NCBI RefSeq assembly: GCF_002750855.1
Contig: NZ_NWUC01000001.1
Location: 248,001-312,000 of the forward strand
DNA length: 64,000 nt
Direction of reading: 5' to 3'
Origin: Neopararhizobium haloflavum
Lineage (GTDB): Bacteria > Pseudomonadota > Alphaproteobacteria > Rhizobiales > Rhizobiaceae
Shown here piece after piece: positions 1-8,704 of this stretch; position 1 is the stretch's first letter, and each line of letters opens with the position of its first letter. The notes beneath the pieces are model-generated. The model was not told where the DNA came from, ran no database searches, and saw only the letters and a list, made by a program, of their open reading frames with translations. A program made the position numbers and the translations under genes.

Positions 1-128
1 CGATCGCCGGCTGCCTCGCGGCACATCGTCTCGATATCGGCAAGCGACGTATGTCCGTAGATTTCCGGTTCGCGGGTGCCGAGCCGATTGAGGTTCGGTC
101 CATTCAGGATGTGAAACGCAGCAGCCAT
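1..128 (-). CDS. aroQ: Type II 3-dehydroquinate dehydratase, N-terminal part (runs off the left edge)
   Basis: Reading the minus strand from the ATG at 128 gives 42 residues with no stop before the window edge. The family signature [17 protein letters not shown] occupies residues 9-25; it contains the active-site arginine (R19) and tyrosine (Y24) of the type II dehydroquinase lid loop. The enzyme interconverts 3-dehydroquinate and 3-dehydroshikimate in the cytoplasm. An AAAGG ribosome site lies 8-9 bases upstream. The gene begins only 18 bases after the dctM stop on the same strand, so it is probably the last visible gene of the TRAP operon. Next to shikimate dehydrogenase and quiC it probably serves quinate breakdown rather than aromatic biosynthesis, which is inference. 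The family call is firm even though only the N-terminus is present. Confidence 0.9.
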   Translation of the reverse strand, partial: MAAAFHILNGPNLNRLGTREPEIYGHTSLADIETMCREAAGD

Positions 129-146
129 TCGAGACGCCTTTGCAAT

Positions 147-1448
147 TTAGCCGCCATAGCCGAAGAGGCGCGGCAGGAAGAGGACGATGCCCGGCACGAA
201 GGTGATCACCATCAGTGCGGTGAGCATGGCGAACAGGAACGGGAGGACATCCCGCACGATCGCCCGCAACGGCGCACCGGAAATGTTGGTCATGATGAAG
301 AGAAGCAAGCCGTAGGGCGGCGTTATGAGGCCGAGCATGATGTTGACGACGACGACGATGCCGAAATGGACCATATCGATGCCAAGCGCTTGAGCGGTTG
401 GGATAAGGACCGGAACGATGATCAGGAGGATCGTCGTGCCTTCGAGCAGACAGCCGAGGATCAGCAGCACGATGTTGACGAGGATCAGGAAGCCGATCGG
501 CGACAGATCGAAACTCTGCAGATAGGCGGCCAGCGCATTGGGGATGTTCTCGACCGTCACGACGTAGTTGAAGACCAGGGCGCCGGCGATCAGCATGCCG
601 ATCGACGCTGTCGTGCGGGCACTGGCGAGAACGGAGTGGTAGATGCTGGACAGGGTAAGGTCGCGGTAGAGCAGCCCGGAAATGAGCAGCGCGTAGGCTG
701 CAGCCACGGCAGCCGCCTCGGTCGGGGTCATGACGCCGCTGTAGATGCCGCCGAGCAGCACCACCGGCATCATCAGGGCGGGAAATGCGCGCAGCGTGAT
801 GCGCGGCAGTTGTCGCAGCGGCACCGGCTTTTCAACCGGAAAATTGCGCTTTCGCGCCGTGTAGGCGATCAGCGCCATCTGCGCCGCGCCCATCAGCGCT
901 CCGGGTATCATGCCGGCAAGGAAAAGGTAGCCTATCGAAGCGTCGGAAACGAGCGCGTAGATGACGACTGGAATGGAAGGGGGGATGATCGGTCCGATCA
1001 CCGAGGAGGCCGCGGTGAGGGCCGCCGCGTAGCTGGCGGGATACTTCCCGTCGCTGGTCATCATCTTCTGCATCATCTTGCCCGTGCCCGCGGCATCGGC
1101 GATCGCGGAGCCGGACATGCCGGCGAAGATGATGCTCTGCAGAACGTTGACCTGGGCAAGCCCGCCCCGAAAGCGCCCGACGATGGCGTCGCAGAAACGC
1201 AAGAGCCGTTCGGTCATGCTGCCGGAGTTCATCAACTCGGCCGCCAGGATGAAGAGCGGCACGGCGAGCAGGATGTAGCTCGTGAACATGCCGTTCAAAA
1301 GCTGTTCGGCCGCGGTCCCCATGTCGAGGCCGGCCGTGTAGAGATAAAGAATGGAGGAGGCGATCATGGCGTGACCGATCGGCAAGCCCAGCAGGCTGAG
1401 GACGACGATCGACACCACGGAGAGTGTGAAGGGGTCCGCCAGGTTCAT
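147..1448 (-). CDS. dctM: TRAP transporter large permease (DctM family)
   Basis: A 433-residue, very hydrophobic protein of the usual length for DctM, with about a dozen predicted membrane segments. The family-typical stretch around residues 55-125 (VPLFILAAELMNSG, then FAGMSGSAIADAAGTG) is clear. DctM is the ion-coupled transport subunit of a tripartite ATP-independent periplasmic transporter in the inner membrane. Its start overlaps the end of the small permease gene by four bases (ATGA), indicating translational coupling. The substrate cannot be read from the sequence. The neighbours (aroQ, shikimate dehydrogenase, quiC) suggest quinate, shikimate or a related cyclic carboxylate. Confidence 0.93.
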   Translation of the reverse strand: MNLADPFTLSVVSIVVLSLLGLPIGHAMIASSILYLYTAGLDMGTAAEQLLNGMFTSYILLAVPLFILAAELMNSGSMTERLLRFCDAIVGRFRGGLAQVNVLQSIIFAGMSGSAIADAAGTGKMMQKMMTSDGKYPASYAAALTAASSVIGPIIPPSIPVVIYALVSDASIGYLFLAGMIPGALMGAAQMALIAYTARKRNFPVEKPVPLRQLPRITLRAFPALMMPVVLLGGIYSGVMTPTEAAAVAAAYALLISGLLYRDLTLSSIYHSVLASARTTASIGMLIAGALVFNYVVTVENIPNALAAYLQSFDLSPIGFLILVNIVLLILGCLLEGTTILLIIVPVLIPTAQALGIDMVHFGIVVVVNIMLGLITPPYGLLLFIMTNISGAPLRAIVRDVLPFLFAMLTALMVITFVPGIVLFLPRLFGYGG

Positions 1449-1963
1449 ACGCCGGAACTCGCCTTGGTCGGGTCGAAATCTTCCGGCTCAGGCCCGGTGA
1501 TGGCTGCCCAGAGGATCCACAGATAGCGCAGTATGATGGCGACAGCGAAGATCACGTAGATCGAGAACAGCGCATCGAAACGGATTTTCAGATAGGCTGT
1601 CGACTGGACCTTCATGAAGGTGACGTAGTCGACGACGGCAGGCAGCGAGAAGGTGTAGATCGCCAGAAGCGCAAGGGAGAAGACGACGGCCAGGATGCGG
1701 CGCGCCTTGGACGATACCGCGCCGTAGACGATGTCGAAGCGAATTTCCTCGCGTTCGGTAACGACGAATGCCGCGCCCCACAGAACCAGCCAGAGCCACA
1801 TGATGAGCGTGACTTCCGATGTCCAGCCGATCGGAAGATTGAGGACGTATCGGAAGACGATCTGCGCCATGAAGGCGAGGAACATGACGGCCAGCATCAG
1901 CGCTGCGACATTTTCCGCGCGGCGCCGCAGCCAGCCGCCGATTTTGGCAAAGCGTGTTGGCAT
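1445..1963 (-). CDS. dctQ: TRAP transporter small permease (DctQ family)
   Basis: A 172-residue protein with four predicted membrane helices, the standard size and topology for DctQ, the small membrane subunit that pairs with DctM. The helix starting near residue 16 and the segment FVVTEREEIRFDIVY after the second helix are typical of the family. An AAGGGA ribosome site precedes the ATG at 1963. It sits between dctP and dctM in the usual order, 110 bases after dctP and overlapping dctM by four bases. Substrate specificity resides mainly in the binding protein, so nothing about the ligand can be inferred here. Confidence 0.9.
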   Translation of the reverse strand: MPTRFAKIGGWLRRRAENVAALMLAVMFLAFMAQIVFRYVLNLPIGWTSEVTLIMWLWLVLWGAAFVVTEREEIRFDIVYGAVSSKARRILAVVFSLALLAIYTFSLPAVVDYVTFMKVQSTAYLKIRFDALFSIYVIFAVAIILRYLWILWAAITGPEPEDFDPTKASSGV

Positions 1964-2073
1964 CGATCGTCCCTTGGCGGACCACCCGCCTGAGCTCGCT
2001 CAAGCGGCGCGGGCGCAGTTGCAAGAAATGCGGCGCCGGCAAAGACGGCGCCGCGATGGCTTGTCGTTTTACC

Positions 2074-3072
2074 TTAAAGACCGTTGATGCGGTCGAGCAT
2101 CCCTTCGGGCCAGTCGGCCGCGAGGTCCGAATTCAGATACTGTTCCTGCGCATAGGTCCTGAACGCATCGACGTCGGGCGTATAGACCTCAAGGCCCTCT
2201 TCCTCGAAGAACGCGACCAGTTCCTCTTCCTGGGCAAGATGCTGTTCGGTGCTCCAGGCGATGGCTTCATCGGCAGCGCTCTGGACGGCTTCCTGTTGCT
2301 CCGGAGAAAGTTCGGCCCATGTGTCGAGCGAGATGGTCAGCAGGTCATAGCCGACAAGATGCGATGTCAGCGCGATCTGGGACATGACCTCGTAGAACTT
2401 CATGTTCTGAACGTTCGGCAGCGGGTTGTCCTGGCCGTCGATGGCCCCGGTCTGCAGTGCGGTGTAGGTCTCGGCGTAGGCGACCGCGGTCGGATTGGCG
2501 CCGAGCGCCTGGCCAAGGAACTGCCAGGCCTCGCCAGGCGGCATCCTGAGCTTGATGCCGGCCATGTCTTCGGGCGTGTCGATCTTCTCCTCGGTGGCGA
2601 GCCCGACCTGGCGTGAGCCGAAATAGGTCGGACCGAGAATCTTCACGTTGAGCTGGTCTTCGACCATCTGCTTCATTTCGGCGCCGGCTTCGCTGTCGAA
2701 GAAGGTCTGAAGGTGGGCGGCATCGCGGAACAGATAAGCGGATGTCAGGATCGACCAGGCGGGAATCTGGTTCGAGATATCCTGTGGGGCGATATTGCCC
2801 ATCTCCAGATTGCCGCGCTGCATCGCGACGAGCTCGGTTCCCTGCTTGAAGAGATTGCCGCCGTAATAGGGCTGCAGGGCAAAGCCGTCGCCCAGAGCAT
2901 CGGAAAAGCGCTGCATCATCTCGGCACGGATATCCTGCTCGGAGAAGACGGCAGAGAAGCGAAGCTCGATCGGCTCTTGCGCATTGGCCGGAGCGGTGAA
3001 TGCGGTGGCCGAGGCGAGGGCGGCGAGAAGCGCGAGCCCGGTGAGGCGGCGACGTGTGACGTGGATGTTCAT
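2074..3072 (-). CDS. dctP: TRAP transporter periplasmic solute-binding protein (DctP family)
   Basis: A 332-residue secreted protein. The signal peptide covers about residues 1-31 (basic start, hydrophobic core, cleavage after ANA). The mature part is a DctP-type binding protein: it has the LRMPPG segment with the conserved carboxylate-binding arginine (R176) and the QTGAIDGQDNP motif around 207-217. It would capture an organic acid in the periplasm and hand it to DctQM. It is the first gene of the leftward dctP-dctQ-dctM-aroQ group and faces the divergent GntR gene across 218 bases, the usual position for a locally controlled uptake operon. Quinate or shikimate is the best guess for the ligand, from context only. 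Confidence 0.92.
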   Translation of the reverse strand: MNIHVTRRRLTGLALLAALASATAFTAPANAQEPIELRFSAVFSEQDIRAEMMQRFSDALGDGFALQPYYGGNLFKQGTELVAMQRGNLEMGNIAPQDISNQIPAWSILTSAYLFRDAAHLQTFFDSEAGAEMKQMVEDQLNVKILGPTYFGSRQVGLATEEKIDTPEDMAGIKLRMPPGEAWQFLGQALGANPTAVAYAETYTALQTGAIDGQDNPLPNVQNMKFYEVMSQIALTSHLVGYDLLTISLDTWAELSPEQQEAVQSAADEAIAWSTEQHLAQEEELVAFFEEEGLEVYTPDVDAFRTYAQEQYLNSDLAADWPEGMLDRINGL

Positions 3073-3290
3073 GGCGAATGATCCTCCCTTGATCGATGGC
3101 CGTGACGGATGGGTTCAGCAACCCGGGTGCCGTCAGTTTCCGAATTCATGCCATCCGCATCGGTGCATTTCAATAGGCATACTGATGATTGTCTGATATT
3201 TTTGATTATGTATGGTGATAGCCTGCCGCAGGCTGAAGACGTTGTGCGCCACGCCTGCTCCATGCAATAAGGTGCCCATCCATTGCGTGC
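3073..3290. promoter_or_regulatory. Divergent promoter region between dctP and the GntR regulator
   Basis: This 218-base spacer separates the leftward TRAP operon from the rightward regulator gene. Its middle (about 3160-3225) is clearly richer in A+T than the surroundings and is where back-to-back promoters would be expected. I cannot point to a convincing -35/-10 pair or to a copy of the palindrome found at 3984-4007. Confidence 0.4.
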
Positions 3291-3977
3291 GTGAGAGACA
3301 CATTGAGTGCAATCATCGACTCCAGCGTCGAGACGATCGGCGAAAACGCTTATCGCCGCATGCGCAGCGACATCATATTCGGCCGCGCGCGGCCGGGCCA
3401 GAAGCTGCGACTCGACCGGTTGCGCGAGACCTACGGTGCCAGCGTTTCAACCTTGCGCGAGATATTGAATCGTCTTGCGTCAGAAGGGCTTGTGGTCGCC
3501 GAAGGCCAGCGCGGATTTGAGGTGTCGCCGGTTTCCGTCGAAAATTTGCGGGAGATTGCGGCCCTTCGCTTATTGCTGGAAAGCCACGCGCTGAAGGAAT
3601 CCTTCGCAGTCGGCGACATGGAATGGGAAGGGCGCGTCGTGGCCGCGCACCACAAGCTGGCGTCGATGGAGCGGCTGATGGAGAGCGGCGAGCGCAGCCA
3701 TACCGAGGACTGGAAGCGCTACGACTGGGAATTTCACCAGGCGTTGATTTCGGCCTGCGGATCGGCCGCGCTGATGGAAACGCATGCCGCGATTTTCGAC
3801 AAATATCTGCGTTATCAAATGATTGCGTTAAGCTTTCGCGGCGACGTCGCGGCCCGGGAGCATCAGTTGCTCAGAGATTGTGCGCTGAAACGCGACGCAG
3901 ACGCAGCCGCGCGTGTTCTAGCGGACCATGTCAATGGCGGGGTGGACCATGCTTTGGCCACAGGAACGATTTCCTGA
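3291..3977 (+). CDS. GntR-family transcriptional regulator, FadR/FCD subfamily
   Basis: A 228-residue regulator. Residues about 15-80 form the GntR winged helix-turn-helix (AYRRMRSDIIFGRARPGQKL, then the recognition helix around VSTLREILNRLASEGLV). Residues about 90-220 form an all-helical FCD ligand-binding domain, with acidic and histidine residues where FCD proteins bind metal and a carboxylic acid. The start used is GTG at 3291; a TTG at 3303 is possible. It is divergent from the TRAP operon and 127 bases upstream of the dehydrogenase-quiC genes. It is therefore the likely local repressor of both, released by an organic-acid intermediate of the pathway (inference). Confidence 0.88.
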   Translation: MRDTLSAIIDSSVETIGENAYRRMRSDIIFGRARPGQKLRLDRLRETYGASVSTLREILNRLASEGLVVAEGQRGFEVSPVSVENLREIAALRLLLESHALKESFAVGDMEWEGRVVAAHHKLASMERLMESGERSHTEDWKRYDWEFHQALISACGSAALMETHAAIFDKYLRYQMIALSFRGDVAAREHQLLRDCALKRDADAAARVLADHVNGGVDHALATGTIS

Positions 3978-3983
3978 GAAAAA

Positions 3984-4007
3984 TATGACGAAACGAATTT
4001 CGTCATA
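3984..4007. promoter_or_regulatory. Perfect palindrome, candidate GntR operator in front of the dehydrogenase-quiC operon
   Basis: Two perfect 10-base arms, TATGACGAAA and TTTCGTCATA, are separated by four bases (CGAA). The element begins six bases after the regulator stop and ends 97 bases before the dehydrogenase ATG. No T-run follows, so it does not look like an intrinsic terminator. Position and symmetry fit a dimeric repressor site; the identity of the bound protein is inference. Confidence 0.55.
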
Positions 4008-4104
4008 GAAAATTGATGATCTGCGTTGATCGCGCAATCCGCTCAAGCTAAGCCTAGCGGGTATGGCCGCGTGCGCGGCTCCGCTCTTTCGGAAGGAGAA
4101 CGAC

Positions 4105-4953
4105 ATGGCCGCGATCCGGCTTGGACTGATCGGAGACAATATCGCACGATCACGTTCGCCGCGTCTTCACGAGTTGGCGGGCGCGCTTGCAGGTCAGGAC
4201 GTTTCCTATGAACGGCTCATACCGAGCGATATCGGCCAGGATTTCGAAAGCACCTTCGATTTCTGCATGCGTGAGGGTTTCCGCGGCATCAATGTGACCT
4301 ATCCCTACAAGGAAAGGGTGGTGCGCAAGCTGACCGTGGCCGATCCGGTGATCGCGGCAATCGGCGCCTGCAACACCGTACTCTTCGAAAGCGAAGGACC
4401 GCAGGGTCACAACACCGACTACACCGGGTTTGTCCATGCGTTCCGGTCCGCCTTGGGGGACATGTCGCCAGGTATTGTCGCCATGGCCGGGGCAGGCGGG
4501 GTTGGCAAGGCCATCGGCTTCGCGCTGGCAGATCTCGGTTGCGAGAGACTCTTGCTGTACGATCTCGATGAGGCAAAGGCAGAGGCGCTGCGTGCATCCC
4601 TGCAGCCCAGCGGCATGACGGTGGCGATTGCGGACAGCATCGACGCGGCGTGCCAGCCCGCCGACGGCTTGATCAACTGTACGCCGATCGGCATGGTGGG
4701 CTATCCGGGCAGCGCGATGCCGGCGCCACTGCTCGGCGGCAAGCGGTGGGCCTTCGACGCCGTCTACACGCCGGTGGACACGCAATTCCTGATCGAGGCG
4801 GAGACGGCAGGCCTGCGCACGCTTTCCGGATATGAGCTCTTCTTTCACCAGGGCGTCGATGCGTTCAGATTGTTCACCGGCCTTGATGTGGACGAGGCGG
4901 CGTTGCGTGATGCGCTCGAAGCGACCGATCCAAACCTGAAGCAAACGGCATGA
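4105..4953 (+). CDS. Shikimate/quinate dehydrogenase (AroE/YdiB family)
   Basis: A 282-residue NAD(P)-dependent dehydrogenase that oxidises shikimate (possibly also quinate) at C3. The substrate pocket is intact: SRSPRLHELAG at 16-26, the catalytic lysine K69 in NVTYPYKE, and the catalytic aspartate D105 in HNTDYTGF. The Rossmann fold follows, with GAGGVGKAIG. I chose the ATG at 4105 because a GGAAGGAG ribosome site lies just upstream. It shares a four-base overlap with quiC, so the two are co-translated. In this setting it most likely works in the catabolic direction, as in quinate/shikimate dehydrogenases. Whether it prefers quinate or shikimate, or NAD or NADP, cannot be read here. Confidence 0.9.
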   Translation: MAAIRLGLIGDNIARSRSPRLHELAGALAGQDVSYERLIPSDIGQDFESTFDFCMREGFRGINVTYPYKERVVRKLTVADPVIAAIGACNTVLFESEGPQGHNTDYTGFVHAFRSALGDMSPGIVAMAGAGGVGKAIGFALADLGCERLLLYDLDEAKAEALRASLQPSGMTVAIADSIDAACQPADGLINCTPIGMVGYPGSAMPAPLLGGKRWAFDAVYTPVDTQFLIEAETAGLRTLSGYELFFHQGVDAFRLFTGLDVDEAALRDALEATDPNLKQTA

Positions 4954-6857
4954 AGACATCGATCGCCACAGTCTCGATCAGCGGTGACCTGAAGGAAAAG
5001 CTGGCGGCCATCGCGGCGGCCGGTTTTGACGGTGTGGAAATCTTCGAGAACGATTTCCTGGCCTATGACGCAACGCCCGCGGAAGTCGGTCGGATGGTGC
5101 GCGACCATGGGTTGGACATCACCCTGTTTCAGCCGTTTCGCGATTTCGAGGGACTGCCGGAGCCACAGCGTCGGCGCGCGTTTGAGCGTGCGGAGCGGAA
5201 ATTCGACCTGATGGGGGAAATGGGCACGGACCTGATGCTCGTCTGTTCTAGCGTGTCGCCGGTGGCGCTCGGCGGGATCGACCGCGCTGCCGCTGACTTT
5301 CGCGAGTTGGGTGAGCGGGCAGCAACGCGCGGCATCCGGGTGGGCTACGAGGCGCTTGCCTGGGGGCGGCACGTCTTCGACCACCGGGACGCCTGGGAAA
5401 TCGTTCGCCGGACCGATCATCCCGCGATCGGGATCATACTCGACAGCTTTCACACTTTGGCCCGCGGCATCGATGTGGAGACGATCCGCTCGATCCCCGG
5501 TGACCGGATATTCATCGTCCAACTGGCCGACGCACCGCGCATCGATATGGACCTGCTCTATTGGAGCCGGCATTTCCGCAACATGCCGGGCGAGGGCGAT
5601 CTCGACGTCGCCGGTTTCATGCGCGCCGTCGCGGCCACGGGCTACGATGGGGCGCTGTCGCTGGAGATCTTCAACGACCAGTTTCGCGGAGGTTCGCCGC
5701 GCTCGATCGCCGTCGATGGGCGGCGCTCGCTGGTCGCCCTGATGGACGCGGTGGTTCGGCGCGAGCCCGACGTGAAGATCGCCGTTCCGAAGATGCCGGA
5801 CAAGGTATCGGTTTCCGGCGTCGAGTTCATCGAGTTCGCGGCGGATGAAGAGGAAGCGGCGACGCTCGGCCGGATGCTGCGCGGGCTCGGGTTTCGCCAG
5901 GTGGGCAAGCATGTTTCGAAAGAGGTCGTCCTCTGGCGGCAAGGCCCGGACAAGAGCGGAATCAACCTCATCATCAACAGCGAGCGCGAAGGCTTCGCCC
6001 ATGCCTCCTATGCCGTGCACGGTACGTCAGTGTGTGCGATCGGCCTGAAGGTCGCCGATGCGGCTGCGACGGTGGCGCGCGCACGCGCGCTCGGTGCCGA
6101 ACCCTTCGACCAGCCGGTCGGGCCCGGCGAGCTCAAGATACCGGCGATCCGTGGCGTCGGCGGCGGGCTCGTTCATTTTCTTGACGACAAGACCGAATTG
6201 ACCGCCGTGTGGGATAAGGAATTTCGGCCCGTCGATGGCTTCGAGGCGTCGCCGGCGGATGGCCGGCTCACCGGCATCGACCATGTCGCGCAGACCATGA
6301 ATTATGAGGAGATGCTGACCTGGCTGCTCTTCTACACCGCGATCTTCGACACACGGAAGACGGCGATGGTGGATGTCGTCGACCCGGCGGGCCTTGTGCG
6401 CAGCCAGGCGATCGAAAACGGCGAGGGATCCCTGCGCATCACGCTCAACGGCGCGGAGAATCGGCGCACGCTCGCCGGTCGCTTCATCGCAGAAAGCTTC
6501 GGTTCGGCCGTTCAGCATGTGGCATTCGTCACCGACGACATCTTCGCCGCGGCGCAGGCGATGCGCGACAACGGGCTTACCCCGCTGGAGATATCGCGCA
6601 ACTATTACGACGATCTGGAGGCCCGATTCGGTCTGGAGCCGGATTTTTCCGACCGGCTGCGGGCGCACAACGTCCTTTATGACCGCGATGGCGACGGCGA
6701 ATGTTTCCAGATTTACAGCCCAAGCTATGGTGAAGGCTTCTTCTTCGAGGTGGTGGAGCGCCGTGGGGGCTATCGCGGCTATGGCGCCGCCAACGCGCAG
6801 TTCCGCATCGCCGCGCAGAAAAGACATCTGCGCGCGCCGGGGATGCCGAGACAGTAG
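4950..6857 (+). CDS. quiC: 3-dehydroshikimate dehydratase fused to an HPPD-like domain (QuiC type)
   Basis: A 635-residue two-domain protein. Residues 1 to about 275 form a TIM-barrel of the sugar-phosphate isomerase/AP-endonuclease superfamily. Its metal-binding set E134, D165, Q191 and E239 matches the arrangement described for QuiC1-type dehydroshikimate dehydratases. Residues about 290-635 resemble 4-hydroxyphenylpyruvate dioxygenase (tandem vicinal-oxygen-chelate folds), as in the Pseudomonas QuiC1 fusion, where that half is not needed for dehydration. The enzyme converts 3-dehydroshikimate to protocatechuate, committing quinate/shikimate carbon to the beta-ketoadipate pathway. It starts inside the stop of the dehydrogenase gene (ATGA overlap). 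No protocatechuate ring-cleavage genes are in the window. Confidence 0.9.
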   Translation: MKTSIATVSISGDLKEKLAAIAAAGFDGVEIFENDFLAYDATPAEVGRMVRDHGLDITLFQPFRDFEGLPEPQRRRAFERAERKFDLMGEMGTDLMLVCSSVSPVALGGIDRAAADFRELGERAATRGIRVGYEALAWGRHVFDHRDAWEIVRRTDHPAIGIILDSFHTLARGIDVETIRSIPGDRIFIVQLADAPRIDMDLLYWSRHFRNMPGEGDLDVAGFMRAVAATGYDGALSLEIFNDQFRGGSPRSIAVDGRRSLVALMDAVVRREPDVKIAVPKMPDKVSVSGVEFIEFAADEEEAATLGRMLRGLGFRQVGKHVSKEVVLWRQGPDKSGINLIINSEREGFAHASYAVHGTSVCAIGLKVADAAATVARARALGAEPFDQPVGPGELKIPAIRGVGGGLVHFLDDKTELTAVWDKEFRPVDGFEASPADGRLTGIDHVAQTMNYEEMLTWLLFYTAIFDTRKTAMVDVVDPAGLVRSQAIENGEGSLRITLNGAENRRTLAGRFIAESFGSAVQHVAFVTDDIFAAAQAMRDNGLTPLEISRNYYDDLEARFGLEPDFSDRLRAHNVLYDRDGDGECFQIYSPSYGEGFFFEVVERRGGYRGYGAANAQFRIAAQKRHLRAPGMPRQ

Positions 6858-6929
6858 CGGTGTCAGCGGCTATGGTGGCCGTCATCTGATGCGCCCAATC
6901 CATTTCAATTCCTTCCTCTTTCGCGGCGA

Positions 6930-7865
6930 ATGCTAGACCTCTTTTCCATCACCGCGCCGATCTTCCTTCTGATCGGGGTCGGCTTCGTCGCCGTGCTGAG
7001 CGGCATCGTCGCCAAGCATCAGGCGCAGGCCCTGGCTGTCTTCGTGCTCAATTTCGCGCTGCCGGCTCTGATCATCGACGCGCTTTCGACCAAGCCCTTC
7101 GACCAGCTTTTCGACGCACGCTATCTCGCCGCCTATGCGATCGGATCGCTTCTGGTTTTCGGCGCGATGTTCCTGGTCATGCGCTACGCGGTCGGGCGAT
7201 CCTTGTCCCATGCCGCGATCGCCGCGCTCGGCAGTTCCGGGTCCAACAGCGGCTTCATCGGCTATCCGGTGGCGGTGCTGGTGATCGGGGAACTGGCCGC
7301 GGTAGGGCTGGCGCTCAACATGATGATCGAGAACATGGTGATCATTCCTCTCGCTCTGGCACTGGCGGAAAGCGGCCTGCAATCCGGGCAGTCGTTGGCA
7401 ACGATCCTCAGGGCGACGGGGCGGCGGCTCGTGCGCAACCCGATCATCATCGCCATCGTGATCGGCATGGCGCTTTCGCTCTCGGGCGTCACGCTTCCCG
7501 GCCCGGTCGATACGGCGATCGGCATGATGGCGACGGCGTCAGCGCCCGCTGCACTCTTCGTCATCGGCGCGGCACTGGTCGGATTGCGCCTTGGCAGCAT
7601 GGCGCTCGATGTCGGTCTGATCGTGGCGGCAAAACTGATCGCACACCCCCTGGCCGTCGCCTTCGGGTTCATGCTGCTTCCAGGGGTCGATCCGGATCTC
7701 GTCGTCGCAGCCGTCATTTTTGCCGGCGTGCCGATGCTGAGCGTCTATCCGATCTTCGGTCAGCGTTTCGGGATGGAGGGCGTCTGTGCGGCCGCGCTCA
7801 TGGTGGCGACCCTCGCCGCATTCTTCACGACGACGATGCTGCTCGGCATCGTATCCGGCAACTGA
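6930..7865 (+). CDS. AEC-family transporter (auxin efflux carrier-like)
   Basis: A 311-residue integral membrane protein with about ten helices, the normal size for bacterial AEC carriers. The helix-breaking stretch after the first hydrophobic half (SGSNSGFIGYPVAVLVIGE, about residues 103-121) is typical of the family. AEC proteins move organic anions across the inner membrane. It lies 72 bases downstream of quiC on the same strand, so it may be co-transcribed and carry a substrate or product of the pathway such as shikimate or protocatechuate (inference). The ribosome site in front of ATG 6930 is weak. Confidence 0.87.
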   Translation: MLDLFSITAPIFLLIGVGFVAVLSGIVAKHQAQALAVFVLNFALPALIIDALSTKPFDQLFDARYLAAYAIGSLLVFGAMFLVMRYAVGRSLSHAAIAALGSSGSNSGFIGYPVAVLVIGELAAVGLALNMMIENMVIIPLALALAESGLQSGQSLATILRATGRRLVRNPIIIAIVIGMALSLSGVTLPGPVDTAIGMMATASAPAALFVIGAALVGLRLGSMALDVGLIVAAKLIAHPLAVAFGFMLLPGVDPDLVVAAVIFAGVPMLSVYPIFGQRFGMEGVCAAALMVATLAAFFTTTMLLGIVSGN

Positions 7866-7907
7866 CCGGCTATCGGTCAGCGCGCATTCATTCACATCCG
7901 GAAACGG

Positions 7908-8261
7908 TCAGCCTTCCTGCTCCGCGCGGGCGCGGGTCGCGCCGATCTGCGGCGAAACCGGATCGCGCGAATACAGAATGTCGTAGGTGATCGGATCGTA
8001 ATAACGAAGCAATTCCTGGACGAAATGCTTGGGATCGATCCCGAACGCTTCGGCAAAGGCCAGATAGCGCTCCGGCGGAATGCGGCCTCGTCCGGATTCG
8101 ATCTGCGAGATAAAGCTGTAATAGTCGATCCCCGTCGCCTTGGCGAGTTCGCGCTGCGACAGACCTGCGTTCTCGCGCAGAATGCGAACCCAGCGGCCGG
8201 CACGCTGCCTGAGACGAAGGACTTCCGACGTATCCAATCCCTGTTGCGGATGCGAGTACAC
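7908..8261 (-). CDS. XRE-family helix-turn-helix regulator
   Basis: A 117-residue DNA-binding protein. Residues about 22-80 form a Cro/C1-type helix-turn-helix (LRENAGLSQRELAKATGIDY, then SFISQIESGRGRIPPERYLAFAEAF). A short helical tail follows, with no sensor domain visible. Translation starts at GTG 8261 with an AAAGG site nine bases upstream. It is convergent with the AEC gene and divergent from the large RTX gene across 443 bases. Its target is unknown; control of itself or of the RTX gene is possible but unsupported by any site I could see. Confidence 0.85.
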   Translation of the reverse strand: MYSHPQQGLDTSEVLRLRQRAGRWVRILRENAGLSQRELAKATGIDYYSFISQIESGRGRIPPERYLAFAEAFGIDPKHFVQELLRYYDPITYDILYSRDPVSPQIGATRARAEQEG

Positions 8262-8704
8262 GGTGTTCGACCTTTGCTATAGAGCCCGATATCCCAAGAA
8301 GTAAAAGTTGCACGTCGTCTTACTCAAGCTGACACTAAAATCGATAGCAGTCGCCGTTTAGTGCAGCAAATACAATCGCGCCCATTTTGATTGCTTTGAG
8401 CCGTCATTCGCCTCTCCATTCTGGACCAAATAACGCCACCATTATGAGTGGTGAATCGGCGTCGCTGGATCAAACCTGCGGTTCTGCGCCATGTATGTAG
8501 TCTTGTATGGTTTAAAAATTGACAATCAATATGATCGTTAATGACAAAAATCAGTATTAGTGTCCCCGTTTGGGTTTGAATATACGATTGACACCTTAAC
8601 GTACCAAGTCTAGTGACTGGTTGACCTTGGAGGTCCGGGCGGGATGCCGGAATGGTGTCTTCGGGTGCCTGATGTAACTGTGTACAATTGGAGAGGATGT
8701 TCCC
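8262..8704. promoter_or_regulatory. AT-rich intergenic region upstream of the RTX gene
   Basis: These 443 bases contain no convincing gene. Two TTGACA hexamers occur on the plus strand, at 8519-8524 and 8588-8593. The second has a 17-base spacer to TAGTGA (8611-8616), which could serve as a sigma-70-type -10 box. A GGAGAGG ribosome site at 8690-8696 sets the RTX start at 8705. The string ATTGACAATCAA at 8518 recurs upstream of the receiver-like regulator near 14214. Confidence 0.4.

Noticed and set aside
51-1526. 491-codon plus-strand frame opposite dctM
   Set aside because: His/Asp/Arg-rich composition typical of an antisense shadow of a membrane protein gene.
7862-7880. Short inverted repeat CTGACCG/CGGTCAG at the end of the AEC gene
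   Set aside because: Only seven base pairs and no T-run on either side; too weak to call a terminator.
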